Source: Polaromonas sp.
GTDB lineage: Bacteria > Pseudomonadota > Gammaproteobacteria > Burkholderiales > Burkholderiaceae_C
Length of the DNA stretch: 8,625 nucleotides
Assembly: GCA_023259235.1 (NCBI GenBank)
Contig: JAHFQQ010000077.1
Span: 1-8,625 of the forward strand
Reading direction: 5' to 3'
Shown here: positions 1-6,994 of the stretch, piece by piece
Position numbering within the stretch: the first letter of the stretch is position 1
Layout of the letters: each line of letters begins with the position of its first letter
Position numbers and translations under genes: made by a program
Notes under the pieces: model-generated
Told to the model about the DNA's origin: nothing
Database searches by the model: none
The model's input: the letters and a program-made list of their open reading frames with translations, nothing else

Positions 1-437
1 TTGCCGCCTACCTGCATAACAAATCACAGGCGTTCACGCTGTTTGCCACGCATTATTTTGAGCTGACCGAGTTTCCAGCCCGGCACTACGGAGCGATCAA
101 TGTGCATGTCAGTGCCGTAGAGTCCGGCGCCGACATTGTTTTTCTGCACCACATCGAGCCCGGTCCGGCCAGCAAGAGTTACGGCATTGCGGTGGCCAAA
201 CTCGCCGGCGTGCCGGCAGCGGTGGTCAACCATGCCCGCCATGCGCTCACCGCGCTGGAAGCCCAGCAAAGCGAAGCCCGTGCCCAGGTGGACCTGTTCG
301 CCGTGCCGCCGCAAGCCGCTGCGCCCGAGCAAAGCGCCGTGGACAAGGCATTGGGTACCATTGACCCCGACGCGCTGAGCCCACGCGAGGCGCTGGACGC
401 GCTCTACCAACTGAAGAAGCTGTCTACCTCCGCCTGA
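1..437 (+). CDS. mutS: DNA mismatch repair protein MutS, C-terminal part (5' end outside window)
   Basis: MutS is the mismatch-recognition ATPase of methyl-directed mismatch repair and acts on DNA in the cytoplasm. Only the last 144 residues are present (codons from position 3; stop TGA 435-437); the mismatch-binding domains and Walker A lie outside the window. What remains starts in the last part of the ATPase domain with FATHYFEL (residues 14-21 of the fragment). It continues with the HHIEPGPASKSYGIAVAKLAG segment (about 49-69), which matches the helix-turn-helix dimerisation region of MutS, where E. coli has GAASKSYGLAVAALAGVP. A variable linker (about 85-120) leads to the C-terminal ALSPREALDALYQLKKL segment, which corresponds to the E. 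coli tetramerisation tail. The reading frame is intact. Identification is by direct resemblance to E. coli MutS and is very secure. Confidence 0.97.
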   Translation, partial: AAYLHNKSQAFTLFATHYFELTEFPARHYGAINVHVSAVESGADIVFLHHIEPGPASKSYGIAVAKLAGVPAAVVNHARHALTALEAQQSEARAQVDLFAVPPQAAAPEQSAVDKALGTIDPDALSPREALDALYQLKKLSTSA

Positions 438-499
438 GCCTTGAAACCCTTCCAGCAAACGCCACCAGCCAGCCACGCGCTGCCGCGCCCCAAAAATCC

Positions 500-1345
500 G
501 TGTCTCTCAACCCCAAATCCCTCATTATTTTTTCCCACGGGAACAGCTTTCCGGCCAGCACTTACGGCGTGCTGTTCCAGAGCCTGAAAGCGCGTGGCTT
601 TCAGGTCCGGGCGATTGAAAAATTCGGGCACGACCCGCGCTACCCGGTCACCAGCAACTGGCCTCATCTGGTGCAGCAACTGGCCGACTTCACCAGCCAG
701 GAAGTTGAAAAATCCGGCCAGCCGGCCTTTCTGGTGGGCCACTCGCTGGGCGGGCTTTTAAGCCTGATGTGCGCCGCCCAGCACCCGACGGCTGGCGGGC
801 AGCCGGTGCGAGGCGTATTGCTGATCGACTCACCAATTCTGGGGGGCTGGCGCGCCGCCGCGCTGGGTGTTGCCAAGCGCGCGCAACTGGTGGGCACCAT
901 CACGCCCGGTTCGATCAGCCGCAAACGCCAGCAGCAGTGGCTGGACCGGGATGAAGTGCTGGCGTATTTTCGCAGCAAGAAGGCCTTTGCCAGGTGGGAC
1001 GCGCAGGTGCTGCGCGACTATATCGAGCACGGCACGCACGACGTCAGCAGCGGGCAAGGCCAGGGTCAGCGGCTGCTGAGCTTCGACCGCGACGTGGAAA
1101 CCGCCATTTACAACACCTTTCCCCACAACCTCGAACGCCTGCTAAAGGCAAACCCGCTCAAATGCCCGGTCGCGTACATCGGTGCGCGACAGTCAAGGGA
1201 GATGAAGCAGATGGGCATGGCCATGACCAAAAAAATCACCAGGGGCCGCATCATGTTGCTGGACGGCAGTCATCTGTTTCCGATGGAAAAGCCGCTGGCC
1301 ACGGCGGCGGCCATTGAAGCCGTGCTGCTGAATATGGCAGGCTGA
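500..1345 (+). CDS. Alpha/beta hydrolase, cytoplasmic, substrate unknown
   Basis: The 281-residue protein has an alpha/beta-hydrolase fold. An early FSHGN (residues 11-15) fits the oxyanion-hole loop. GHSLGG (80-85) is the nucleophile elbow with Ser82, and GSH (256-258) supplies His258 near the C-terminus. The usual acid after strand beta-7 is not evident, because that place reads YIGARQSREM (226-235). Asp110 in LLIDSP, after strand beta-6, is the best alternative. There is no signal peptide or membrane helix. The GTG start is chosen because it directly precedes the first beta-strand and no in-frame ATG lies nearby upstream. No convincing Shine-Dalgarno site precedes it, so the start is uncertain by some codons. 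It lies 62 nt after mutS on the same strand and may be co-transcribed. The substrate cannot be read from the sequence; esterase, thioesterase or lipase-like activities are possible. Confidence 0.88.
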   Translation: MSLNPKSLIIFSHGNSFPASTYGVLFQSLKARGFQVRAIEKFGHDPRYPVTSNWPHLVQQLADFTSQEVEKSGQPAFLVGHSLGGLLSLMCAAQHPTAGGQPVRGVLLIDSPILGGWRAAALGVAKRAQLVGTITPGSISRKRQQQWLDRDEVLAYFRSKKAFARWDAQVLRDYIEHGTHDVSSGQGQGQRLLSFDRDVETAIYNTFPHNLERLLKANPLKCPVAYIGARQSREMKQMGMAMTKKITRGRIMLLDGSHLFPMEKPLATAAAIEAVLLNMAG

Positions 1346-1355
1346 ACGCCCGGCC

Positions 1356-2189
1356 TCACGCCGCCCAGGTCACCAGACCGCTCCACGCCGTGGCCAGCAC
1401 CACGATGCCAAAGGCGATGCGGTACCAGGCAAACGGCTCGAAGCTGTGGGTTGCGATGTAGCGCAGCAGCCAGCGGATGCACAACCAGGCGCTGATGAAT
1501 GAAAACAACAGCCCGACGCCAAACAGCGGCAGGTCTGCCATCGACAGCAGGGCACGCTCCTTGTACAGGCTGTAAACCCCGGCGCCAATCAGCGTGGGAA
1601 TCGCCAAATAAAAAGAAAAATCAGTCGCCGCCTTTCGGCTCAGCCCCAGCAGCATGCCGCCGATGATGGTGGCGCCGCTGCGGCTGGTGCCGGGAATCAT
1701 GGCCAGGGTCTGCGCCAGACCGACCTTGAGCGCGTCCAGCGGCGTCATCTCTTCCACCGCATGAACGCGCGCGACTGACGGGTTGTTTTTTTGACGCCTT
1801 TCCGCCCACAAGATAATGAAGCCGCCAAGGATAAAGGTGCTGGCCACCACCACTGGCGTAAAGAGGTGCGCCTTGATCGCCCCGCCAAACAATAAGCCCA
1901 GGATAACGGCCGGCACAAACGCAATGAAGACATTCAGGGCAAAGCGCTGGGCCTGCTTTTCCGTGGGCAGCGCCACCACGGTGTCGCGAATTTTTTGCCA
2001 GTACACCAGAATCACGGCAAAAATGGCGCCGGTCTGAATTGCGATGTCAAAGACCTTGGCTTTCTCATCGTCAAAGCCCAGCAGCGCGCCTGCCAGAATC
2101 AGGTGGCCGGTAGAAGAAATCGGAAGAAATTCGGTCGAGCCCTCGACAATTCCCATGACGGCGGCCTTGATCAACAGTGCTGTGTCCAC
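1356..2189 (-). CDS. uppP: Undecaprenyl-diphosphate phosphatase (UppP/BacA)
   Basis: This integral membrane enzyme dephosphorylates undecaprenyl diphosphate to the monophosphate. That recycles the lipid carrier for peptidoglycan and other wall polymers, and overproduction of the family is known to give bacitracin resistance. The 277-residue length is normal for UppP (about 270). The two family signatures are present: EGSTEFLPISSTGHL (16-30, with Glu16, Glu20 and His29) and PGTSRSG (166-172, with Arg170). Hydrophobic stretches run throughout, consistent with a polytopic protein. The open frame extends upstream to about 2444, but the family N-terminus (VDTALLIKAAVMGIVEG) begins at GTG 2187-2189. 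A GGAG site at 2195-2198 stands 5 nt before it, so the GTG is the real start. Residue 18 is Ser where I recall Leu in E. coli (EGLTEF). The gene is convergent with the upstream hydrolase, with 10 nt between the stops. Confidence 0.96.
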   Translation of the reverse strand: MDTALLIKAAVMGIVEGSTEFLPISSTGHLILAGALLGFDDEKAKVFDIAIQTGAIFAVILVYWQKIRDTVVALPTEKQAQRFALNVFIAFVPAVILGLLFGGAIKAHLFTPVVVASTFILGGFIILWAERRQKNNPSVARVHAVEEMTPLDALKVGLAQTLAMIPGTSRSGATIIGGMLLGLSRKAATDFSFYLAIPTLIGAGVYSLYKERALLSMADLPLFGVGLLFSFISAWLCIRWLLRYIATHSFEPFAWYRIAFGIVVLATAWSGLVTWAA

Positions 2190-2194
2190 TCTCG

Positions 2195-2198
2195 CTCC
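2195..2198 (-). promoter_or_regulatory. Shine-Dalgarno site deciding the GTG start of uppP
   Basis: Read on the minus strand this is GGAG, followed by 5 nt (CGAGA) and GTG. It fixes the uppP start at 2189 rather than at an upstream in-frame ATG. A GATAAT hexamer on the minus strand (2214-2219) lies where a -10 box with a short leader would be. I see no matching -35 box, so that promoter is only a possibility. Confidence 0.7.
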
Positions 2199-2305
2199 AG
2201 AAAATATGGCGTGATTATCGCCGTTGTACTTGCAGACCCTGGCCCCTGCATGATTCCCGCTACGCACGCATGTCACGCCGTTCAGCTGCAACTCGCCCCA
2301 CGCCA

Positions 2306-2325
2306 CCTTTGTTTCGTCGCAAAGG
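2306..2325. repeat. Inverted repeat in the uppP / DUF6622 divergent region
   Basis: CCTTTG (2306-2311) and CAAAGG (2320-2325) are perfect reverse complements separated by 8 nt. The repeat lies in the 198-nt divergent region, 62 nt before the start of the membrane-protein gene and 116 nt before uppP. It could be an operator or a small leader hairpin. A 6-bp repeat of this kind can also arise by chance. Confidence 0.35.
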
Positions 2326-2387
2326 CCTCGCCACCCGGCCATCGCCCTGGCACAGTCCTGCTCAACCCATCGAACGGAGAAACCGCC

Positions 2388-2951
2388 ATGCTGATCCAAC
2401 TTATTGCCCAGCACCCGCAAATGCTGGCCCCCATCGTCAAACACACCCCGACATGGGTCTGGGGCCTGCTGGCCGCCCTGCTCGCCTTGGGCCTGAGCCA
2501 GTTGCGCAGCAGCAACGTGAGCCTGGCGCGAATGACGCTGCTGCCGCTGGCCATGACCGGCCTGTCGCTCTGGGGCACGGTCTCGGCCTTCGGCGGCTCG
2601 CCGCTTATCGGCTATGTGCTGCTGGCCTGGCTCAGCGGCGCCGCATTAATGACCGGCTTGATCGCGCCACAGACAGCACAGGCAGGCGCCCGGTACGACG
2701 CCGCCTCACGCAGCTACCAGGTCCCAGGCAGCTGGATGCCGCTACTGCTGATTCTGGGCATCTTCCTCGTCAAATACATAGTAGGAGTGGAACTGGCGCT
2801 GCAGGCGTCGCTGGCAAATGACGGAAAGTACGCGCTGATCGTCGGCGCGCTCTACGGGTTGTTTAGCGGCACCTTTGTCGGCCGGGCCGCCCGCTTGTGG
2901 CGACTTGCCATGCGGCAAGGGCGCAGCGCCGCCTTCCCGGTGGCTGCCTGA
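2388..2951 (+). CDS. DUF6622-like integral membrane protein
   Basis: The 187-residue protein is very hydrophobic. About five membrane segments are visible, near residues 22-40, 48-68, 72-92, 115-138 and 147-168. The N-terminal pattern HTPTWVWGLLAALLALGLSQ (19-38) resembles the uncharacterised DUF6622 family seen in many Burkholderiales; this assignment is from memory. No catalytic motif is recognisable and the function is unknown. The ATG at 2388 is chosen because GGAG (2376-2379) lies 8 nt upstream and the family N-terminus begins there; the open frame itself extends much further upstream without coding character. The stop is only 3 nt from the next start, so it is almost certainly translated in an operon with the anchored hydrolase that follows. 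It is divergent from uppP. Confidence 0.85.
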   Translation: MLIQLIAQHPQMLAPIVKHTPTWVWGLLAALLALGLSQLRSSNVSLARMTLLPLAMTGLSLWGTVSAFGGSPLIGYVLLAWLSGAALMTGLIAPQTAQAGARYDAASRSYQVPGSWMPLLLILGIFLVKYIVGVELALQASLANDGKYALIVGALYGLFSGTFVGRAARLWRLAMRQGRSAAFPVAA

Positions 2952-2954
2952 GCC

Positions 2955-3947
2955 ATGACAGCCAAACCCCTGGGCACGATGGCTCTTGCAACCGCAGCCG
3001 CCGTACTGCTTTTGGCTGCCATGGTGGCTGCCTTGATCGTCGGTTATGGTGGCCCGGCGCCGATTGCCGGACTTGACAGCATCAACGCCCCCTTCAAGTC
3101 CCTGGATTACAGCGCCATGCCAGCGATTCGGCGCTATGCGGCACGCGACGGCACCGCACTGGCTTATCGCCATTACCCCGCAACCACTGCGGCCACACCC
3201 GGCGCCGCGGCACCACAGCGGCGCATCGTCCTGATCCATGGCTCGTCGGCCAGCAGCCGCTCCATGCATCCCATGGCACAGGCCCTGCTCGCTGCCGGGT
3301 ACACGGTCGATGCGCTCGATGTACGCGGCCATGGCGACTCGGGCACGCGTGGCCAGATCGCCTATATTGGCCAACTCGAAGATGACCTGGCGGACTTCAT
3401 GCGTGCCGTGCCACACCCGGGCCCCAGCACCCTGATCGGCTTTTCGTCGGGGGCTGGCTTTGCGCTGCGTTTTGCCGCATCGCCACAAGCGGCACTGTTT
3501 GACCGCTACCTGCTGTTGTCGCCCTTTTTGCTTCAGGCCCCCATCAACCGGCCCCATGGCGGCGGCTGGGCCTCTATCGGCTTGCCGCGCATTCTTGCGC
3601 TGACGGCCCTGAACAAGATCGGAATCACGGCATGGAACGATCTGCCAGTGACGCAGTTTGCCCTCAACGCCGAAGCAAAAACGTTCCTCACCGCCAGCTA
3701 CTCCTACGCCCTGGCCACCAACTTCGGCGCTCATCTTGACTACGCGCAGGACATTCGGCGCGCGCCCAAGGCCATCAAGCTGATCGCTGGCCTGGACGAC
3801 GAGTTGATGTTCCCCGAGCGCTACGCGGCCGTCTTTGCGGACGCGGGCAAGGCCGTTCCCGTCACGCTGCTGCCCGCTGCCAGCCACATCGGCATCACCC
3901 TGAATGCGCCTGCGCTGACCGCCATTGTGGCAGCGTGCCAGGACTGA
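2955..3947 (+). CDS. Membrane-anchored alpha/beta hydrolase (serine hydrolase)
   Basis: The 330-residue protein has a single hydrophobic N-terminal segment (about 9-30) that looks like an uncleaved signal anchor, followed by an alpha/beta-hydrolase domain. LIHGSSAS (93-100) is the oxyanion loop, DVRGHGDSG (122-130) is the typical post-strand-4 loop of lysophospholipase-like hydrolases, and GFSSG (162-166) is the nucleophile elbow with Ser164. AGLDDELMFP (278-287) supplies the acid (Asp281 or Asp282), and ASHIGI (309-314) supplies His311, so the triad is complete. The anchor suggests the catalytic domain lies in the periplasm. The ATG at 2955 follows the preceding stop after 3 nt. The substrate is unknown; an esterase or lysophospholipase-like lipid hydrolase is plausible. 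It forms a two-gene unit with the DUF6622-like protein. Confidence 0.9.
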   Translation: MTAKPLGTMALATAAAVLLLAAMVAALIVGYGGPAPIAGLDSINAPFKSLDYSAMPAIRRYAARDGTALAYRHYPATTAATPGAAAPQRRIVLIHGSSASSRSMHPMAQALLAAGYTVDALDVRGHGDSGTRGQIAYIGQLEDDLADFMRAVPHPGPSTLIGFSSGAGFALRFAASPQAALFDRYLLLSPFLLQAPINRPHGGGWASIGLPRILALTALNKIGITAWNDLPVTQFALNAEAKTFLTASYSYALATNFGAHLDYAQDIRRAPKAIKLIAGLDDELMFPERYAAVFADAGKAVPVTLLPAASHIGITLNAPALTAIVAACQD

Positions 3948-4060
3948 TGGCAGACCAACCGAAAGCATCCCGCCATGTCGACCACAACACGCTTGAGCAG
4001 CTATCCTGACCGCCTGCCCTGCCTGCGCGCGGCGCTGCAAAGTGGCCAGCCGCCAAGCCA

Positions 4061-4066
4061 TAGAAT
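4061..4066 (+). promoter_or_regulatory. Possible -10 box ahead of the 2TM / histidine kinase operon
   Basis: TAGAAT lies 9 nt before the ATG at 4076 in the 128-nt gap after the anchored hydrolase. It matches five of six bases of the sigma-70 -10 consensus. No good -35 hexamer stands 16-18 nt upstream (the region reads around CAAAGT), and such a start would give an almost leaderless transcript. This is a weak call. Confidence 0.2.
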
Positions 4067-4075
4067 GAAAGCAGC

Positions 4076-4372
4076 ATGAATACTCCACTCTCCACAGAAG
4101 CAATCGAACGCCTGGCGCGCAGGCGCGCAGGCGCCAAGCTCGGCTGGTATGTGCACGCAGTCGTCTATGCCCTCGTCAACCTCGCGGTGTTCGCGATGTC
4201 CAGTCACGCTTTCGGCTTGCGCCCCTGGTCGGTGTTCCCGCTGCTGGGCTGGGGCGTTGGTCTGGTCCTGCACGGCATATCCGTCTTTGTGCTGGGTTCC
4301 GGCAGCGGCTTGCGTGAACGCATGATCCAGCAAGAGCGCGAACGCCTGCAGCGCGAGCGGGGCGGCTCGTGA
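4076..4372 (+). CDS. Small 2TM-domain membrane protein
   Basis: The 98-residue protein looks like a 2TM domain protein (Pfam 2TM type). A basic amphipathic N-terminus (ERLARRRAGAKLGWYVH, 11-27) leads into a first membrane helix (about 23-42, with VYALVNLAVF). A second helix follows (about 51-73), then a strongly charged, probably coiled C-terminal tail (ERMIQQERERLQRERG, 81-96). In other bacteria this domain is often found next to, or fused to the N-terminus of, LytS-type kinases. Here it directly precedes one with a 10-nt gap, so a partner or accessory role to the kinase is plausible but unproven. No strong Shine-Dalgarno site precedes the ATG. Confidence 0.87.
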   Translation: MNTPLSTEAIERLARRRAGAKLGWYVHAVVYALVNLAVFAMSSHAFGLRPWSVFPLLGWGVGLVLHGISVFVLGSGSGLRERMIQQERERLQRERGGS

Positions 4373-4382
4373 AGCATTCGCC

Positions 4383-5435
4383 ATGAGGATCGACTGGATC
4401 GCCAAGCTGCGGCATCTGCTGCAAACCATGGCATTTTGCCTGGGCATCTCGTTCATCCAGTGGGCCTTCAATCCAGCGCGGAGCTACGGCATTCCCATGC
4501 TCTATTCGCTGTGCATCGGCTTCGTCGCCTGGGCCTGGATCGACTTTGGCCGCCACCTGTTTGCCTCCAGCCTGGAGACCGGCTGGCCCAAAGGTCTGCA
4601 GGGCGTGATGCTGGTGATCACCGGCAACGTGGCCGGTTACTTCCTGGGCACCTATGCCGCAGATAGCTGGTTTGGCTGGTCGTCCTGGGACTCAGGCCCT
4701 GCCAGCACGCAGTTGCGCAGCTCGATTTTGATCACGGCGCTGGCCGGCATCGCAATCACCTACTACTTTTACAGTGTCAACAAAAGCGCCTACCTCGTCC
4801 GCAAAATGGATGAGGCGCGCCAGCACGCCAGCGAAGCGCGCCTGAAGCTGCTGGAGACGCAGCTTGAGCCGCACATGCTGTTCAACACGCTGGCCAACCT
4901 GCGCGCGCTGATCGGCACCGACCCGCAGCGCGCGCAACAGATGCTGGACCACATGATTGCCTACCTGCGCGCCACGCTCAGTGGCTCACGCGCCAGCAGC
5001 CACCCACTGTCAGCAGAATTTGCGCGGCTGGACGATTACCTCGCCCTCATGGCGGTGCGCATGGGGTCGCGCCTGGCCTGCACGCTGGACCTGCCCGAAG
5101 CACTGCGCGACGTGCCGGTGCCGCCGCTGCTGCTGCAGCCGCTGGTGGAAAACGCGATCCGGCACGGGCTGGAGCCCCGGGTTGAAGGCGGCCACATCAC
5201 GGTACGGGCGCGGCAGGCGGGCGGCGACCTGGAACTGGAAATATCGGACACCGGGATCGGCTTCGACCCGACATCGCCCACGCCCGGCGCAGCCGACGGC
5301 AGTTTTGGCCTGGAGCAGGTGCGCGAACGCATCGCGTCCGCCTATGGCGGCCACGGCCGGGTCGAGCTGGCGTCCGCACCGGGGAGCGGCACCGTCATCC
5401 GCATTCATCTGCCGCTTTCAACCAATAATTACTGA
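4383..5435 (+). CDS. LytS/YehU-type sensor histidine kinase
   Basis: This 350-residue membrane sensor kinase should autophosphorylate on His and pass the phosphate to the LytTR regulator encoded at 6991-7830. The N-terminus has four hydrophobic segments (about 12-28, 37-55, 70-92 and 112-131) with no sizeable extracellular domain. A coiled linker (about 135-158) follows. The His_kinase domain has the H-box LEPHMLFNTLANL (161-173), with His164 as the phosphorylation site. The HATPase domain has the N-box LVENAIRHG (254-262, with Asn257), the G1 box SDTGIGF (288-294) and the G2 region GSFGLEQVRERI (306-317). The lack of a large sensor domain suggests that the signal is sensed in or at the membrane, perhaps with the 2TM protein. 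The start ATG is 10 nt after the previous stop and the ribosome site is weak, so translation is probably coupled. Confidence 0.95.
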   Translation: MRIDWIAKLRHLLQTMAFCLGISFIQWAFNPARSYGIPMLYSLCIGFVAWAWIDFGRHLFASSLETGWPKGLQGVMLVITGNVAGYFLGTYAADSWFGWSSWDSGPASTQLRSSILITALAGIAITYYFYSVNKSAYLVRKMDEARQHASEARLKLLETQLEPHMLFNTLANLRALIGTDPQRAQQMLDHMIAYLRATLSGSRASSHPLSAEFARLDDYLALMAVRMGSRLACTLDLPEALRDVPVPPLLLQPLVENAIRHGLEPRVEGGHITVRARQAGGDLELEISDTGIGFDPTSPTPGAADGSFGLEQVRERIASAYGGHGRVELASAPGSGTVIRIHLPLSTNNY

Positions 5436-5440
5436 CCAAA

Positions 5441-5445
5441 GGGAG
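5441..5445 (+). promoter_or_regulatory. Shine-Dalgarno site of the FAD oxidoreductase
   Basis: GGGAG stands 7 nt before ATG 5453, in the 17-nt gap after the kinase stop. It is the strongest ribosome site in this four-gene unit and supports 5453 as the start. It also suggests that the enzyme is translated on its own rather than only by coupling. Confidence 0.65.
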
Positions 5446-5452
5446 CCGAAAC

Positions 5453-6994
5453 ATGGAATGGGACGCCATCGTCATCGGATCGGGCATCGGCGGGCTGACC
5501 GCCGCTGCTGCGCTGGCGCGCTGCGAAAAACGCGTGCTGGTGCTGGAGCAGCACTTCGTTCTGGGCGGCATGACGCAGACTTTCGAACGCCAGGGCTTCC
5601 GCTTCGCCACCGGCTTACACTACATCGGTGGCGTTGGCCCGCAGCCCGGCGCGGCCGGGAGCTTCGGCCGCCTGTTGGGCTGGCTGGGTGACGGCACGCA
5701 GCGCTTCGCCCCGCTGCCGACCGGCTTTGACACCGTTCGACTGCGCGACCCGAAGCGTCCAGAAGGCGAATTCCGCTTTACCTTCGGCGCGCCTGAAGAC
5801 GACAACATCACGCGGCTCAAGGCACTGTTCCCTGAAGACGTGGCGGGACTGGACCGCTACGCGCGGGATTTCAAGCGGGCCGCGCGCGCCGCCAAGCTGA
5901 TGTTCGCGATGCACGGGCTACCCAAGCCAGTGGGCACCCTGCTGGGCTGGCTGCGCGGTGGCGCGCTGCGCAAAGCGGCACAAGTGACCCTGGCGCAAGC
6001 GCTGGCCGACATCCGCAACCCGACGCTGCGCCACCTGCTGGCCGCGCGCGGTGGCGACTACGGCCTGGCACCGGCGCAAGCCCCGCTCATGCTCCACGCC
6101 ACCGTGATGGGCAGCTACACCCACGGTGCCTGGTACCCCATAGGCGGCCCGCAGCGCTTTGTCGAAAGCCTGGGCGCCACCGTCCGCGCGGCAGGCGGCG
6201 AATTGCGCACTTCGGCCGCCGTGGCCGGCATTCTGGTCGAGGACGAGCGCGCCTGCGGCGTGCGCTTGCAGGTGGGCGGCACCGAGCGCGCTCCGGTCGT
6301 CATCTCCGCCATGGGCGCGGCCAACACCGCTGCGGCCTTGCCTCCCGAGACCGCACCCGACTGGCAGGCCGAAATCCGGGCTCTCAAACCCAGTGGCGCC
6401 TACGTGGCGCTGTATCTGGGCTTCGAGGGCAACATCCGCTCCGACAGTTTCGACGGTGCCAACCACTGGATCTACGAATCCAGTCCCGATGCACTTGACT
6501 GGCAGGACCCCGCCGATACCGACGCGCCTTCGCTGTTCGTGTCGTTCAGTTCGCTCAACGACCCGGCGCACACGGGCGGCCACACCGCCGAAGTGCTGGC
6601 ATCCTGCAGTTGGGACTTCTTCTCGCGCTGGCAGGACTCCCTCCTGGGCGCGCGGCCGGAGGACTACGCAGCCACCAAATCCTGGATCGAAGAGCGACTG
6701 CTGGCGCAGTTCAAGCGCTTGTTCCCGACCCTGGCCGACCGGGTGGTGTTCCACGAACTGGCCACACCGCTGTCGCAGGCCGCCTATGCCAACGCGCCAC
6801 AGGGCGCCATGTATGGCCTGCGCATGACGCCCGGGCGGCTGCTGGACCCAGCCCTGCATGTGCGCACGCCCGTGCCGGGCTTGTACCTGGCCGGACAGGA
6901 CGTGGCAAGCCTGGGCATCGAGGGCGCCGCCATGGGCGGCTTCATGGCCGCTGCCTCAATCAAACCGCGGCTATGGAGGCAGATGTCGCGATGA
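5453..6994 (+). CDS. FAD-dependent oxidoreductase, retinol saturase (RetSat)/CrtI-like
   Basis: The 513-residue flavoprotein belongs to the amine oxidase/phytoene desaturase superfamily. The N-terminus carries the dinucleotide-binding motif IVIGSGIGGLTAA (6-18), followed by the ribose-binding acid Glu32 in VLVLEQH (28-34). GGMTQTFERQGFRFATGLHYIG (38-59) has the G-[HY]-hydrophobic-G pattern after the second strand; GLHYIG in particular resembles animal all-trans-retinol 13,14-reductase (RetSat). The C-terminal FAD motif GLYLAGQDVASLGIEGA (476-492) also fits RetSat's 'YLTGQD...G..GA' better than CrtI. The family saturates or desaturates conjugated polyenes (carotenoids, retinoids). The true substrate is unknown, and no carotenoid synthesis genes are in the window. 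It sits between a kinase and its regulator; its stop overlaps the regulator start in ATGA (6991-6994). Confidence 0.9.
   Translation: MEWDAIVIGSGIGGLTAAAALARCEKRVLVLEQHFVLGGMTQTFERQGFRFATGLHYIGGVGPQPGAAGSFGRLLGWLGDGTQRFAPLPTGFDTVRLRDPKRPEGEFRFTFGAPEDDNITRLKALFPEDVAGLDRYARDFKRAARAAKLMFAMHGLPKPVGTLLGWLRGGALRKAAQVTLAQALADIRNPTLRHLLAARGGDYGLAPAQAPLMLHATVMGSYTHGAWYPIGGPQRFVESLGATVRAAGGELRTSAAVAGILVEDERACGVRLQVGGTERAPVVISAMGAANTAAALPPETAPDWQAEIRALKPSGAYVALYLGFEGNIRSDSFDGANHWIYESSPDALDWQDPADTDAPSLFVSFSSLNDPAHTGGHTAEVLASCSWDFFSRWQDSLLGARPEDYAATKSWIEERLLAQFKRLFPTLADRVVFHELATPLSQAAYANAPQGAMYGLRMTPGRLLDPALHVRTPVPGLYLAGQDVASLGIEGAAMGGFMAAASIKPRLWRQMSR

Noticed and set aside
1995..2387. Upstream extension of the DUF6622-like frame on the plus strand
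   Set aside because: It is antisense to uppP, with no family resemblance. GGAG 8 nt before ATG 2388 marks the start.
2190..2444. Upstream extension of the uppP frame (85 extra codons) on the minus strand
   Set aside because: The family N-terminus starts at GTG 2189 behind a good GGAG site. The extension has no family resemblance and would run across the start region of the divergent gene.
3975..4079. 34-codon ORF ending in ATGA overlap with the 2TM gene
   Set aside because: It has no recognisable domain, a weak ribosome site and a composition like random GC-rich sequence. It could be a leader peptide, but nothing beyond the overlap supports this.
2742..4103. 453-codon open frame on the minus strand
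   Set aside because: It is a long antisense frame typical of GC-rich DNA. It lies opposite two well-supported genes, and its translation shows no domain and looks low-complexity.
5918..6859. 313-codon open frame on the minus strand inside the oxidoreductase
   Set aside because: It is antisense to a clear flavoprotein. Its translation, rich in Gln, His, Gly and Arg, has no recognisable motifs.
6610..6990. Longer N-terminus for the response regulator
   Set aside because: This part only shadows the oxidoreductase in another frame. The receiver domain begins right after ATG 6991, with GGAGG upstream.
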